A stretch of DNA of 64,000 nucleotides from Fratercula arctica (taxonomy: Eukaryota > Chordata > Aves > Charadriiformes > Alcidae), in contig CANTUZ010000004.1 in assembly GCA_947846985.1 (NCBI GenBank), forward strand, positions 6,128,927 through 6,192,926, read 5' to 3'. The translations under genes and the position numbers were made by a program. Positions 47,921-61,142 of this stretch are shown one piece after another (the first letter of the stretch is position 1; the number at the start of each line of letters is the position of its first letter). The notes under the pieces are model-generated. The model did not search any database, had not been told where the DNA came from, and worked only from the letters and a program-made list of their open reading frames with translations.

Positions 47921-50900
47921 CTGCTCAGAAACAAATAGCAACGTTAAACTGTACACCAAAACTTAAAGCGCAGAGAATGTAAATTTGTCTTTTGAATGTG
48001 ACACGGCAGACAGCAGAGCTAGTCCCGCATCGAGCTCCTGCTCCCTTACTCCCTGGTACACAATCAGTGTGTGCTACAGCAGTGTCACACAGGCAATCTC
48101 TAAGTTCTCTGTGGCAGAAATTCACTTAAAATATTTAAACAAGCAGTCTTTAGGAATTTTACTACCTTGCATCTACAAAATCCAAGTTGGCCCTTTGCGG
48201 GATTATATGAAGACTGTCATTTGTCCTCAACCCCACCCACCCACCGTTTCAAGAATTTTATATTCAACTTTAACAAAGATGCAATTGAAATGGTTAAATT
48301 GGTTTTGAACTCCAAAATTAGGTGCTCAGTTCACAAAGTTTTTTGATGGCACATTTTATTTGCTCTAACGCTTCATAATAGATACCTGACATGCATTTTC
48401 AGTTTTATATTTCCTGAAAGCTCCTTTTAAAAACATTCATATCTTTTACAAGTTGCTCTGTTGTGAACACTAAAATGATATTCATTTGGTGGGAAAATCC
48501 TTTTCTTTCAGTCTCTCTGCTAAGGACACATAAGATTTAAGGGCTTGCTCCAAATTTGCAGAACTAACTAGCATTTAGGGCTGATTTACTTAATGCACGA
48601 CAATGGTGGAATGTGACTTCCGGAGAATGGACTGAGGCATAATTAAAACAAACCCCAAAAAAGCCCTAGATCCAACCCAAGTTTTCAAGAAATACTCATG
48701 GCTTTTGAAAACTCAGACCTTCATTTCCTAATCAGCTTAAACCAACTCTACGTATAAGCAATGCATGACCAGAAAGCAAACTGCAAGGCTCAAAAGTATT
48801 ACCAACCTCTTATAGCAAGATCACTTCTTGATTTAGGCAGAAAATACTAAAGTCTTCATCTGAACTACCAGAAAAACTGAAAGCACAAGAATTCATCAGT
48901 CATACTTATTGCAGCTTAGACAAGCAATCCACAGGGACTGCACGGCAGGTTCTGAGGAAACTCTTGAAGGTCAACTGATAAAATTATCCAATAAACAAAC
49001 TCATCTGTCCTAATCATAAGAGTAAATAAGTGTAGCAAATTTCATGCTGATAACAAAATCATTCATTTTATTCTTGATATTTACAGCACAGAGACTATAA
49101 CAGAAATGTATTTTCATTAAGCATGACTGCAAATTACTTGTAGAGGTACTACAATAAAATACCAATAGTAGCAAATAAGGACAAGTAAAACTCAAGAGCT
49201 TTTTTTCTGACTTGCCACCTAGTAGGTGGACAAGTTGGAATTCCATGGCAGTTTCAGAGTTACCATGAAGCCTGCATGGACCAAAAAAAAAGTTTCATGG
49301 CAGAAACAAGATACTTAGATGTTTTTCAAGAGGTAGACCTACGGCATAGGGAAATAGGACTTTTACACAAGGAACCAAGACCAGGGGGTTTTATCATTGG
49401 AAGGTCCTGAAGAACTAGAACACATCACATGATTTTTCTTCTCTGCTGAAATATCTTTCTTCGTATTAACCTTTTGCCTTTTTTTTTCTTAAGCCAATAT
49501 AGCAACTAGTGCAAGTTCAAAGAAACAGAGTAACCCACTGAAGAGAGTATTGTTTTTTGTTAGACCACTTTAACTGGCCATAACTCCCTTTCAAAGCCAT
49601 GACGATTAAGAGAAAGACCTTCTCGATGCACATTTTCATGAACCTCATGGCAGTGCAGTTTTTCAAAGCTTCAGCTGCGCGTGGGTGGCAGGTGAGCCCC
49701 AGCAGTACAGGCGCCACGTGGCAGCTCGTGAAGAAAACTACAGAAGGAAACCAACAAACCTTGTGAAAGAAATTCAGGCCTTTTCTGTCTCACTAAATAT
49801 TGCAAAATCCTGGACAGACCAGCATGAGTGCCACTTTTTCTTTTCCTTTTCAAGCAATTCTGTGCTAAGGTTCCCGGACAATAAATCTCAGGCAGCAGCA
49901 CGACCAAGCTCTCTGCTTGGAGCCTTCATTTTTAATCAACTACATAATGCAAACTTTGCAACATAAGCAGCAACACCCCTTTTCTCTCAAGTGCACTTCC
50001 CCAGAAAACAGCATCTTTAGCTCACTTGGACTCCCATGCCTCACCCAGCCTGAGATTGCTCTGCGTAACTGAATGGGATATTCGCTGTGCAGAGCATTCG
50101 GTGCTTTTGAGGATGCTCGGAAGAATTAAAAAGCCACAGCACGGAAGCAGTCGCTCATCATGCAGTCCTAGGAAAAGCACGTGAAATTATATTTACGTAG
50201 TGAGGGAGAAATTATTGTTGCAGCCTCCTTAGAGCCCTAGAAATGTGGCAAAAAGAAGGGAGAGGTTAAGTAAAGTGAGGTGAAATGTTACTGAGCAGTA
50301 TTGAGAGATTTAGGACAGAACTGCTAAAACCACAGGCCAATATTTTCAGACTGAGCTTTCAAATCTTTTTTTTTTTTTTTTCTTTTATCTGTGCTTAGGC
50401 AACCAACCAAAGGTAAGCTAGCTGCTCTTCTCTTTCCTTGCTCCACACACCTCCTGTGTGAGGCCAGTAGAGCAACCAGGTTACTGCTTGGCTGAGGGAA
50501 AAGACTCTGGCTTATGAGCAGCTTCTGGTAAAGGGTGTTTTGCTCATTACCCGGGATTGCAGTCGCACACCCTGCTCCAGCTGCAGCAAAGCCAGCCAAA
50601 GAGTTTAACTCCTCTACAGGCTCAGCCACTTTCCACCGTCACTACCTCTCTACAGCAAATTGCTGTCCCCAAACAGCCAGCACAACCCACTCATCCGGTT
50701 TGGTTAAAATAGTCAGGGTTTCCTTAAACTCTTTTTAAGTAAAATAAAACAGCTTAGAGTAAAACAACTGTTCAAAGTAAAGGAGTAATGTCTAGGTGTA
50801 GTCCTGAGGATGGTAAAAGATGGGCAGCAATCTCTGGCAGGAGTGCAGCAGCAAGTATTTAGGCAGGCTGCACTCATCTCTGCTGCTGGTTCAGCCACAG

Positions 50901-53900
50901 TGAGAGGAGATGTGTGACCACAGCCTCCTGAGATCAGAGCATGAATCAAGCTGGGAAATACCCTATAAAGATGGTGGGTTGGCTTTAAATATCTCTGTTC
51001 AGCCAGGAAGTGTTCATTCCTCTGCTCTGCTCCCTGCAGTTTGTCTGACGCTGTGGCTGTAAATGATGTTCACCTCTGGCTGCTCCCACTCTGTATCTCT
51101 GCATTCTCCTTTCCGGGCTTAGGAGCACCTGGGCAAGAGCAGGAACCAGCTGTGTCTGGGTAAAAGAAAGGGAACTGCAAAAGATGCAAATCCCTACAAA
51201 CTGATTGCTGCTCTGTAATATCTATGTGTTTTGACATCGTCACAGAGGTCTGAAAATTCGTTAATTGACTGGACTTCTCAGTCCATTTAGTTTTCCCTTA
51301 GTTTTTAGAATAAGGTCTTCTGAACAGAAACTATTACTCTGTTTATCTGTATTTTAATCTTAGCCACTTTGGTAATTGGAAGGATATCTATATGGTGATG
51401 TAAAACGTTAATCATATCTGGTGTATAGATCCGTTTTACAGTCCAGACTTTCAGAGCACACAGATGATCTGAGTGCTTGAATACATCTTCAAGAGCCTGG
51501 CGATAGGGAGCTACCCCAGAAAAAGACAGTTCTTGATGATTACCTGAGCTTCCCCTGGTGAGCTCTAGAGGGCACACGGCAATTAGCTTCTGCAGAAAGC
51601 AATTTTTTCAAAACTACTTTTGGTTTTGTGAAGTTCACAGGTATGTTTCTACACCATTAATATCCTTACTGTTCTACGCTGTTGACAACATTTTCTAAAA
51701 TTAGGTATTTTGTGTTTTAATAACTAAATTATGCAAATAGGCAATATGTTAGAAAAAAAAAACCACAGAAAAATCAAGTCCATTCAAATTTGGGAGAAAT
51801 ATTTTTTTTATGTCTTGTAAAATCAATCATCAGAGAATATTAAAAGCATTTTCATGTGGTCATATGGGACGAAATATATCCCTTCTATGTGCAAAAACTT
51901 TCTAAAGTATATGAAGCTATAAAAAATACACAACTCATCCTACATACATAGCATGCTATCATTAATGCAGAAGCCAATAAAATATTAGAATATTAACTCC
52001 TCTTTGTAAACGTTGAGTTAGTTGCTAAATTTCCTTTTTTGGGAAAATTAAGTTACTTCACACAGAAGCAGAACCTACAGATATAATGAAGGAAGTTGGT
52101 CTCCCAGCATAAGTTTTAGCAGCTTGCAGGAAAAGGAGAGAACCCAACCTTACTCATAATTTCCATGTCATATCTGAAAAGTAGTAGCCAATATTCTTCT
52201 AGCCATGTCCTCCAAGAATAAGAAGTTAGGGCTGTTCTCTTTGATTTGCAAGTTGCCATATCCATGTGGGATTTCATTGCTAGAGACTAACTGTGCACCA
52301 CATTAAAGATATTTTCATTTCTCCCACCTATTCACCTACCTGCCTTTAAAATGGCTTTCAGTTTTTGTTCTATGATACATCTTTGCACTGTTTCAATTTC
52401 TAGGCTCTATTGGCTTTTTGTAATTAATTATTTATAAATGGTTGCATATTTTTTACAGCAATTCAGTTTTTCAGCTAGGACAGAACAAAAATTGTGCCCA
52501 GTATGTGAATGGAATTGAAATTCCTATGCAGATCAATGCCACCCAGCTAAATAAACCATGCTGGTCTGTCCATCTTCACAGGGTTAGGCAGTGATGTGCT
52601 GGTTGTACACGCACAGGGAATTCGATTTGATTATGCACATAATTGAGACAGAGCAAAACCTATATTTGGCCCAAAACTGTCACTAGAGCCAGAATATGAT
52701 GGCACCAGAAAGGAAGTGTGAGATGTGGACACCAGTGGCTTCTAATAGAGTCAAGGGCACCCCTTGCAGGCTGCCTTATCCTGTCAGGAGAAGCAGCAGA
52801 AGACAGAACAACTCCCACTAATACACGCTTTCATAATGGAGCGGCAACCAGTTCAGCTCCTGACGGTATGCCCCAAGCTCTGTTGATGAGCCACATGCTT
52901 TGGGCTTGTAGCAGCATAGATTTATGTCCAAGAAATACATGTTTATCAAATAGCCAGGTATAAGTCCCATGCAGAGTCCCAGCTCTGCAGCTGGTACCAT
53001 TTGTGAGCTCTTGGCTCTCCCTGGTTTTCACTGGAAACTGGCATTATTACAAATGGCAGTTACGTGGCAACAACGGACATACCTGCAACATCTCCCAAGG
53101 CATTTATTGCAAAATATTAATACCAAAGGCATATAACTCTATTTGAAATAATAACTTCAAGGCTGGTGTGCCGGGGTCATTCTCCTGTGATTGGTGAAAG
53201 CACAAATACATACCATAAACAATAAAAAAAAAGGTTTTATGACAAGATTTACAGCCAGACGCCAATACCATGGAGCCATATTTTGACGGGAAATGAATTC
53301 CAGAGTCTAGGGGTTAAGCACATGCTTCATCCCCTTGGGTGGGCATTTGGGATGTAGGATTCTTGCTTGGCTAAGCCTAAGGAGCAGATCCATGGAAAGA
53401 AATACATTTCTGCATATGAATTATGGAGCATGAACTGGCTGGGATAAATTAAAAAATGTGGCAAATTTCAAGGCAAACTGTTTTAGCTAATATTTCCCCT
53501 ATTTATGACAATGCACTTCATTTCAGAAAAAAGCCTTTAGAATATGGGAGAAAACAAGACCTGGATTATGGAATATTTAACCAAATTTATACTAGAAACA
53601 GACTTAAAACAGGAATAAAATTAGGCATATAGTTCTTAAAAATGATAGTTTATCTGTAGAACTAGCCTATTCTTTTACGTTCTGTATAATTTTACAGGTT
53701 TTTTTTGCTCTCTTAATTCAGTTGTGTAGAATTTTTAGATTTTTTTTCATATAAATACATAGGGATTTTTATATGAAAATCTTATCCAGTTAAGACTAAA
53801 TGACAAAGAATTTCTGGTCCAACAAGCAATGGGAAGAAGAAAATTTTGTGAAGAAAACAAAAAGACTTTTGTTACAAAAAAAACTTCTGCGGCCTCATGA

Positions 53901-54201
53901 ACTCTTACAAGTTTAGTAGATTCTGAGCTGATAGAAAATAATTACAATATGGTGCTGCTCCCTAAAGATCAGCAATACTATTCCAGTACTCAACACCCAG
54001 TGAGCGGATCTCGGTTCAGAGTTTAGGCTTGGGGATTTAAACCAGACCTCTTGAAATTGATCCACGCTAGTTCTACATTCCACCTCACGTGTACCACTAT
54101 AAAAAAAGTTTATTGGGCATAAAGGGTACAGTGCTGGTACAAACACAAAAAGAACACCTGCCTTTGACGATTATGAGGATATATTTAAAAAAGAAAGTTT
54201 G

Positions 54202-54219
54202 TTTTTTTTTTTTTTTTTT
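54202..54219. repeat. Poly(T) tract
   Basis: An eighteen-base T run followed by TAAAAA. No attached element was recognised. Confidence 0.85.
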
Positions 54220-56881
54220 AAAAAGCAACACGTTATTTCAAATCATTTGCAACTTATTTTTTTAACTCAAGTGTCACCAATAAAAATTCACCCAGCATTT
54301 CAAAAGCATAGCTGGAAAGCCAGCCACCAGCAGCACCTGAGATCCGCCTAGCAGAACTGCATTGTCTTCAGAGTGAGATGTCCCAGATGTCACGAAAAAA
54401 GTGCTGGCACTGTTGCTTGGGAGGTAAGTGTGAGATTAGAAATAATCTCAGTCCAGTCCGAAGAAGAGAGCTCCATAAGGCAAGGTGTATGATAGGGGTT
54501 AAAATACGTACACACTGCGACTATAGCAGAGAAACCACTTAAACTTTCGCTCAAATCTGATGTAGCCAAAACATCTGCCTATCACCCCATAAACGTCCCT
54601 ACACTTCTGTTCCCTTTACGACAAAGGAATGGAGCTTTTAAGGCACATTTAATAGCCAGCAGCTGTTTGGCTGTCAAATGCCACATCTGGAGAAGTTGTG
54701 TGCTGTTAATGTGAACAGAAACAATTATTCTTTAATAGTTTTGCTTAATTTTAAGAATTACACAAATCACAACAACAAAAGAGGTGTATGTTCTTAGTGG
54801 AAAGACATCTGGTTTCTCTGAAAATAAGTCAAAAAAACAAATAAAAAAAAGGCCCAGTGATTAACTGAAGCCGCACCTATAATCTGTCCTGTCTCAATGA
54901 AGAGAGAAGTAAAGCTACTGACATAGAGGCACTTGGTGTCTCCCAGCCTTTGACTATTCCCCTCAACAAATATGCAACACGCAAGGAGATTACAATTAGC
55001 TGGTTCACATTAAATGGCATATTACTTATCACACGGTGCTGCTCCCCTCCGTGCCTGGAGGTTCCTGTCTTTTGGGATTGGATTTCAATGCTGCCTCCTC
55101 ACTTCTGTACCCTACACAGCCTGTATGTCAGGAAAATAACATCATTCCCCTTTCACTTAGATCTTCTGCTTAATTATACTACCAAGACCATAACTGAGTT
55201 TCTTCCTGATGGACAGCATTTGGTCTGAGTTCAAACCTCAGGAAAGCCAATTAAATTATTTTCACTAGCTTTCTCAGGCTTTAAATGAGCCATGAGCGAG
55301 TTACAGATGGCTCTGGAGATGACTTCTCTCTGGAGAAGCAGTAAATGGAGCACTGTCACCCAGACTCATCACCCAGGGCTCATGTAGCTGCGTGTGGATC
55401 ACTCGTGGAAAGGGAACTGAAGTTTTGCCATGAAAATCAATCAAATGGAAAGCTCGGCCAAGTAGAACCACCAAGTAGGGTGTGCTTTCTGAGCAGATGA
55501 ATTCCCCCACTGAAAAGCACACATGCAGAAAGCTGGTGGGAGATGGCAGGAAAGTGCTGAAAGAACTGAAATCCGAGTTAAAAAACAAGAAGGGAGCCAA
55601 ATCTAGATGTTTTCAAGTACTTGCTCTTTTTCTATGAGGACCAATAGCTAGAAAAGCTTGAACCCCTTTTAGGACACTCTCCTAGCTTCAGAAGGCACCT
55701 TTTTGAAATGGTCCTCCTCCCGCAGCGCTTTCTGGACTGGCTGCTTGCCCCACAGCTATAGCTTGCGTACCATGAGTCTCTTCAGAACTTACGTGTACTC
55801 ATTTCTGCGGAAAACTGAGATTCTGATGCAATTACATAGTTGACATTTTTAACTGGTACTTTGCACCACTATTTTTCCTTTTGCCAAATCTGGCATCACC
55901 ACGAGCAGAACAAGACCCATGCACAGCCCATTTTGCCACCTAGCTGAGCCTTGGCCAGGATGTGGATACGTCACCAACGCTTTACTGACCCGGGCTCACA
56001 GCTGGGCTGCACCCCTGGAGGAAAATAAATCCGTGACTCATTTGGGTCAGTGTCTCCCATACAGACCCGAGATATTTTCAGTGATCTACTGACAGCTCAA
56101 GCAGAACAAACAGATGAACACCATTTGGAAATGCAGCCAGGAAACTTAACACACAGTAGCTGATGGAGGATAACCAGCTCTGTTAAGTCAAGCCAACTTC
56201 TTGCCTGTGGTAGCTGTTAGGCGTCCAAGCTGAGAGGCAGAGGGAGCTCACTGCACGGCTGTCTGCGACACAGGGCAGGGCTTGAACTGCCAGCAACTGG
56301 CACATGGTTTTACCAGGGATGCCATCCCCAGACAGGAACCTGGCACCTCACTCCCTTCACAGAGAGAGGCTGGACTCAAACTACACTGGCAGCAGCTCAC
56401 AATGTCTTGAATAAATGGGAAACCCCAGTCCACAAGGGATTTCAAATCCAGTTATTTCACAATAAACTAACCTGGGGAAAAATGCATCTTACAGGAAGAA
56501 AAAAGGGTAGGGTATTATTTCTTAAGCTTCCTCAAACAACCTACAGTTACATTAAAACAAATTTTTCTTTTAATCTCTCTCTCAAATCCACACACTATCT
56601 ATATCTTAATATAAGCTAGCTTTTAATCATTCTTGGCTACCTCAAAATTTTATTTCATTTTCTTTTTTTGGCCAGAGGTTATCTTGTTGAATACAGCAGC
56701 ATTCACTGAAGTATTCAGCACTATGTATTTTCTTGAAGCTCCTTATTACTCACTGACAGTCTTAGAAAGGCTTTGCCATCATCACAGCCTCATCAGAGGC
56801 TGTAGTCATAACGTGACCTCTTTATATCCTACAGTACAGCCTCTTTTATTGCCATTATCAGTAGAATTAATATTAGTTTGT

Positions 56882-57046
56882 GAAGAAGCGGGTGCCTAAA
56901 GAGGTTGTGAAATCTCCATGCTTGGAGTTATTTGAAACTCACCTAGGCAGTCCCTGAGGAACCTGGCTAACTAGCCCTGCTTTGAGCAGGTCAGTCCAGA
57001 TGCCCTCCAGAGGTCCCTTCCAACCTACACTATACTCTATGATTTT
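56882..57046 (+). mobile_element. CR1 LINE 3' end fragment, plus strand
   Basis: It contains the CR1 tail landmarks in order: gggtgcctaaagaggttgtg, aaatctccatgcttggag, gagcaggtcagtccagatg, ccctccagaggtcccttcc, then aacctacactatactctatgat. The copy is truncated at its 5' end to about 165 bases and is opposite in orientation to TNIP3, lying 230 bases 3' of the exon at 57280-57365 within the downstream intron. Confidence 0.85.
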
Positions 57047-57279
57047 GCTCTTCTCAATACAGAAAATTTCCAAGTTTCACATTTAAACAACCAACACAGA
57101 TCTCCACAGGACAGATTAAAGCAGAAAAAAAAAGTATCAACCCATGTGCTCTGGAAGATATATTGATTGACATATGCAGGAAACACTCAACTATGTATTT
57201 CCAATAATGTAATGTAAATTACTTTTTAAAAAACAAAAATAAAACACATTTTTCTACGTAAAATTATGATAGTTAATAC

Positions 57280-57365
57280 CTTTCCATATCAACACGCTGA
57301 CGGGGGCACAATTCTAGATGATCCTCTGCATCTTTATTCTTCCTTTTCAGCTGCTCACAGTGAAT
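57280..57365 (-). CDS. TNIP3: TNIP3 N-terminal coiled-coil exon (IHCEQLKRKN)
   Basis: The exon is 86 bases, 28 codons plus two bases of a split Arg codon, with acceptor ccctgtttctaatag and donor GGAAAG/gtatta. It encodes IHCEQLKRKNKDAEDHLE, then LCPRQRVDMER across the junction. CEQLKRKN resembles ABIN-1 CEQLRKEN (recalled), which also lies well upstream of the A20-binding region. The exon starts with ATT after an acceptor, so it is not the first exon and at least one more 5' exon must exist. Phase 0 at its start is inferred from the only frame that stays open and joins correctly. Confidence 0.85.
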
Positions 57366-59029
57366 CTATTAGAAACAGGGAGGGAAAAAAAGCAGACTTT
57401 AAGGGGAAATAAAAAGATTAACAATCTAGGAAGAAAAAATTAAGTACACGATTACAATGAGGAGAGATAACCATGTCTTGCCTGCATTTCTATCTTCTTC
57501 TTCACATACCATGAATGCTTGCCACAGGCAAGCCAGGAATCTACTTCCTCCTTCCCAGCATCATCCTCCCTTCAGTCCACCACTCCATCAGGGACAGTTT
57601 GCAAGGGCAGGAGCAATAAGAGTCTCTGGCTGCGGTGGCAAGAATCTGTCCAAGGAGCAAAGCTGCCAGCAGTCATGGGAACATTGGAAGTGTTGCAAAA
57701 AGGACTTTTGTTATTCATCCTAAAAGAATCAACTATCTTAAATACTTTATAGTTCAAGCATGTCCTCACATTGACCAGAAAATTCATATGCTTCATGGAA
57801 GCATCCAGTAAAACTACTGCTCCAAATTTAAGAGAATTTGAGTTATGGGTCTGATCTAGATCACTTGGAGAGAAAAGAAAAGGAGCCGTGTGTGAGTTAT
57901 TGTGGACAAGTGTGTTTTTCAAGAACTATACAAGCTCCTAACAAGTTTCCCTCTGGTCAGGGCCAGCTACTGTCCAGCAGTGCATTTCCAAAAAGATAGG
58001 ACAGTAGAAAAAACACACCCCTCCTAGGGAAAAGGAGATGCACCAGGATAACAGTAAGCAGTCCACATTTAGATATTCCCTTTTGGATGATAACTCCAAA
58101 CAGGAAAAAAAGCAAGGGTTTTTTTTCAATGTTATGAGGTACCACCACCTCTCCATCACAAGTGGGAGAACAGATGGTACAAAGAGTGAGCCAAGGCCAC
58201 CTCATCCAGAGGAGCCATTCTGCTCCTGTGACGCAGGCTGGTAAGAGGCCTGGGTATGTTTCTTCAGGCTATGTAGGACACCTGTAGTTCATCAGAAAAG
58301 GAGCCCAGAAGGCTTATTCTTCACTTTAGATCAAAATGACAAACAATAGCATTATGATAGTTGCTGGAATTAGAAAACTGGCAGGTTTCATAACACCTAT
58401 ATTAAGGACAGCAACTTGACCACTCAAAGTGGGGAGCCATCAAGATGGAAACCTGCTATTTATAAGCAAGTAAGTTTTCAATTACGAGTCACTCTCTTTA
58501 TTGGTAACATCAACTTAATGTGAAACCACAGCTGAACATTTTATAGAAACCATGCTGCTTCATCTATGTGCAGAGCAGAAATTTAAAATGAAAGGTTGCC
58601 AGGAGAAGATCTGAAGTGTTTGGCATCCCTCCCCCCTCCTAATTCCCATTCCTGCAGGCATTTCACACATTTTAAATGCATCTGGTAATCACTAATTACA
58701 AGGATCCTATTAAGAAAAAATGTCAATTCAGTTTTATGTGAAACTTGATTCCAGCTTGTCTGAGCTTTATGAGTGTCTGTTTAATTATAACAAAAACACG
58801 TTGAAGTATGGAAAGCTATATTAATCTGATATCAATGGGAGCTGCAGACACTGGATACTAATGAGAATTAATCCTTATTTTGGAGTGCCTAAACTTGACT
58901 TTTAGGTATGTATCTTAAAAATATAAAATTTGAAAAATGTTAGTATGAACACTCCCTACCACCACTGAAACAACAAAAACTAAAACAAAATGACTAAATG
59001 AAATACGACCATACTTGTCTGAATTTAAA

Positions 59030-59050
59030 AAACAAACAAACAAACAAAAA
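59030..59050. repeat. (AAAC)n microsatellite
   Basis: About five tandem AAAC units ending in an A run. Confidence 0.85.
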
Positions 59051-59959
59051 GCACAGAATTCAGATTGCTACTCCATCTCTAATTCATCCCACTGGCCTTA
59101 GACATTTCAGCAGCTTCAGGTGCATTTGCCAATTTGCCCACATACTGCAGCCCATGTGCTGAAAAACAGGCCACTGAAGATACCTATGTTGGTACAATTC
59201 ATGCAAGAAGCAAACGAAGTTCCAAAAAACTGAAAAGAAAAAAAAAAGCAGCGAAGAACATAGAAAAATGTATTTATTTATTAGACATGTCACTTCCTGG
59301 TTCTGCAGTGACAGGATGGTGAGGCAGATTTGGGAGTCCACAGGGAAGGGGTGCTGCACACTCCCTGCATAGTGGGTGCTGCGGGTTCTCCGTGGTCCTG
59401 CTCTGCCAAGCCGGGGAAATGCACGAAAAGGAGCTGCTAAAGCCGACAATTCCCAAATCACTGCGTGGCCCAGCTGCACACCCAGACAGCATAAACAAGC
59501 AGCTCTCCAGAAGTCCTAACATCTGCTGGGGCGGGGGGGGTCCCCTCCCCTGTGGCTCAACAAGGTCCTTTGTACAGATCTCCTGACTCTTAGTCATATG
59601 CAGATTGTGCAGCGTGTCCCTCAGTGCTGGGCACCTTGATTTAATGCATGCACACAAGCCAGCCCAGCTATCAGAAGCCATTTCGTCATCAAAGCATCGG
59701 AGTATATCCACCGACCCTCATCTATCCAGTCCAAGATATGAGAAAAAGTAGTAAAAAGTTATCAGCGGTGATAGATGGCACAATCCACCCATCTGAGCAC
59801 GGTCAGGTTACTGCCAGCAAAGCAGCATCGCCACCTGCTTACGTTTGCATCCACTGTTTCCCAAACTATTGATGCACAAGGGACTGCTGATGCAGAGTCA
59901 CGCTTGCTTTTCATTTCTTATGGGCTTTTTGGTAAAGCGTGTTACTTCTAAAAGGCTTT

Positions 59960-59990
59960 ATGTGTGTGTATATATATATTTTTTTTTTTA
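59960..59990. repeat. (TG)n(TA)n poly(T) compound microsatellite
   Basis: Tandem TG units pass into TA units and then into a run of T. It is simple sequence in the 5' part of the gene. Confidence 0.85.
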
Positions 59991-60315
59991 ACCCATTTTT
60001 TATTCTTCACAACCAAAAACTTACTGCAATGAGTCTCACTTGTGTTGGCAGCACAAGTTGTGCTAAATCTAAAGCTACAGTTACAAATCTGAATGGAAGA
60101 GATACAACTAGGTTATTGTACCACCTGCAAGTGTTTGTTATTAAAACAACTGTAAGTTTTTACAGGTATAAGATGCAATTTAATGCCGTATGTAGGTTTT
60201 TATTAGATCAGACAAATTGAAGCCAAGATGGATAAAATTCAGCTACTTCAAAGAATTAAGACTCTGTAGAAAATAGGGGGTTATAATGGTCATGTAAAGG
60301 ATTGCTCAGAATTAC

Positions 60316-60360
60316 ATAATTTTTCTGCTTTCTATCAGGGCTTTTAAGAATAGGAACATC
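60316..60360 (-). CDS. TNIP3: Candidate small TNIP3 5' exon
   Basis: Fifteen codons (DVPILKSPDRKQKNY), phase 0 at both ends, preceded by a strong acceptor (gatcctgttttacttcag) and followed by a weaker donor (TAT/gtaatt). It lies between the candidate first exon and the secure exon at 57280-57365, and its phase fits both. The frame is open for 61 codons overall (60256-60441) and has a protein-like, polar, lysine-rich composition. No family match is available for such a short piece, so this is inference from splice signals and phase. The alternative is a chance open frame. Confidence 0.33.
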
Positions 60361-61142
60361 CTGAAGTAAAACAGGATCAAACTCACTCACAGATTTATGG
60401 GGGCTTGCAATAATTGAAAATGTTTGGGAAAAAGCATGCAAAATTTAATTGGTGCTCACCCACCAAATTTATCAGTGCTCCAAGCCCTAAGTACTTCCTA
60501 GATATACCCAAATAGGCCAAAAAAGCACTTTTTGGTTGGAGTATTGATTTGCATTAAGAACAAATAAGTTTTTCACATACCAAAAACATGTCTGGAGAGA
60601 AAAAAATGCATCATTCAAGATGACAAGAAGACTCACTAATTCTAATGAAATCTTAATTATAAAAACGGTCACAGCCAGACAGGCACTCATCACACTGGAA
60701 TTTCAAAACGTTATCCAAAATGCATTTCACAAACATCTGTATTGTAAATGTTAAACCCTGCAATGCTCTTGCTCCATTCTCTTTTTCTTTCTCCAAGTCT
60801 AGTTCTAACTTAAGAGCATCCTACTTTCCCAAACCTTTGCTCATTTTCCCCAAACCTGCTCAGTAATTCACTTGTTCTTCAGTTGTACCAAAGAAATATT
60901 TTGTGTGAAATTAACGTAAAATGAATGTCAGAAATGAGCCAGCCTAAAAGAGGCAGAGAAGGGAAAGGAGAGTTTTGTTTTGTTTTTCCTGCCTAGATCG
61001 GCTCAATGATTCAATTTTACAGACCACCACCACAAATGGACTTATCATCACAGTGGAGGGAGCAGAAAACAGATCGTACGCCAAATAAATGAAGTACGTA
61101 CTAGCAAATCATACATAAGGAATAAACCCACTAACAAGTTAC

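Larger units (their letters stand above)
47921..57279 (-). other. TNIP3 intron, 9.4 kb, phase 2
   Basis: The only junction in the gene that is not phase 0. The donor is GGAAAG/gtatta and the acceptor gtttctgagcag. A CR1 3' end lies at about 56.88-57.05 kb and a T homopolymer at 54202-54219. The rest is AT-rich unique sequence in which I recognised no exon. Confidence 0.6.
57366..60315 (-). other. 5' TNIP3 intron, with candidate exons beyond it
   Basis: Sequence between the first secure exon and the candidate 45-base exon. It includes a GC-richer patch (about 59.3-59.6 kb) with a 145-codon minus-strand open frame (59274-59711) that I do not recognise, an (AAAC)n run at 59030-59050 and a (TG)(TA)T-rich run at 59960-59989. 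I looked for an ABIN-1-like exon (FNRLASKVHKNE-type) and did not find one. Confidence 0.5.

Noticed and set aside
60487..60693. Minus-strand interval between an acceptor-like site and GAATTA/gtgagt, tested as a TNIP3 5' exon.
   Set aside because: The encoded sequence is hydrophobic (YFIIKISLEL-like in character), unlike the charged coiled coil expected.
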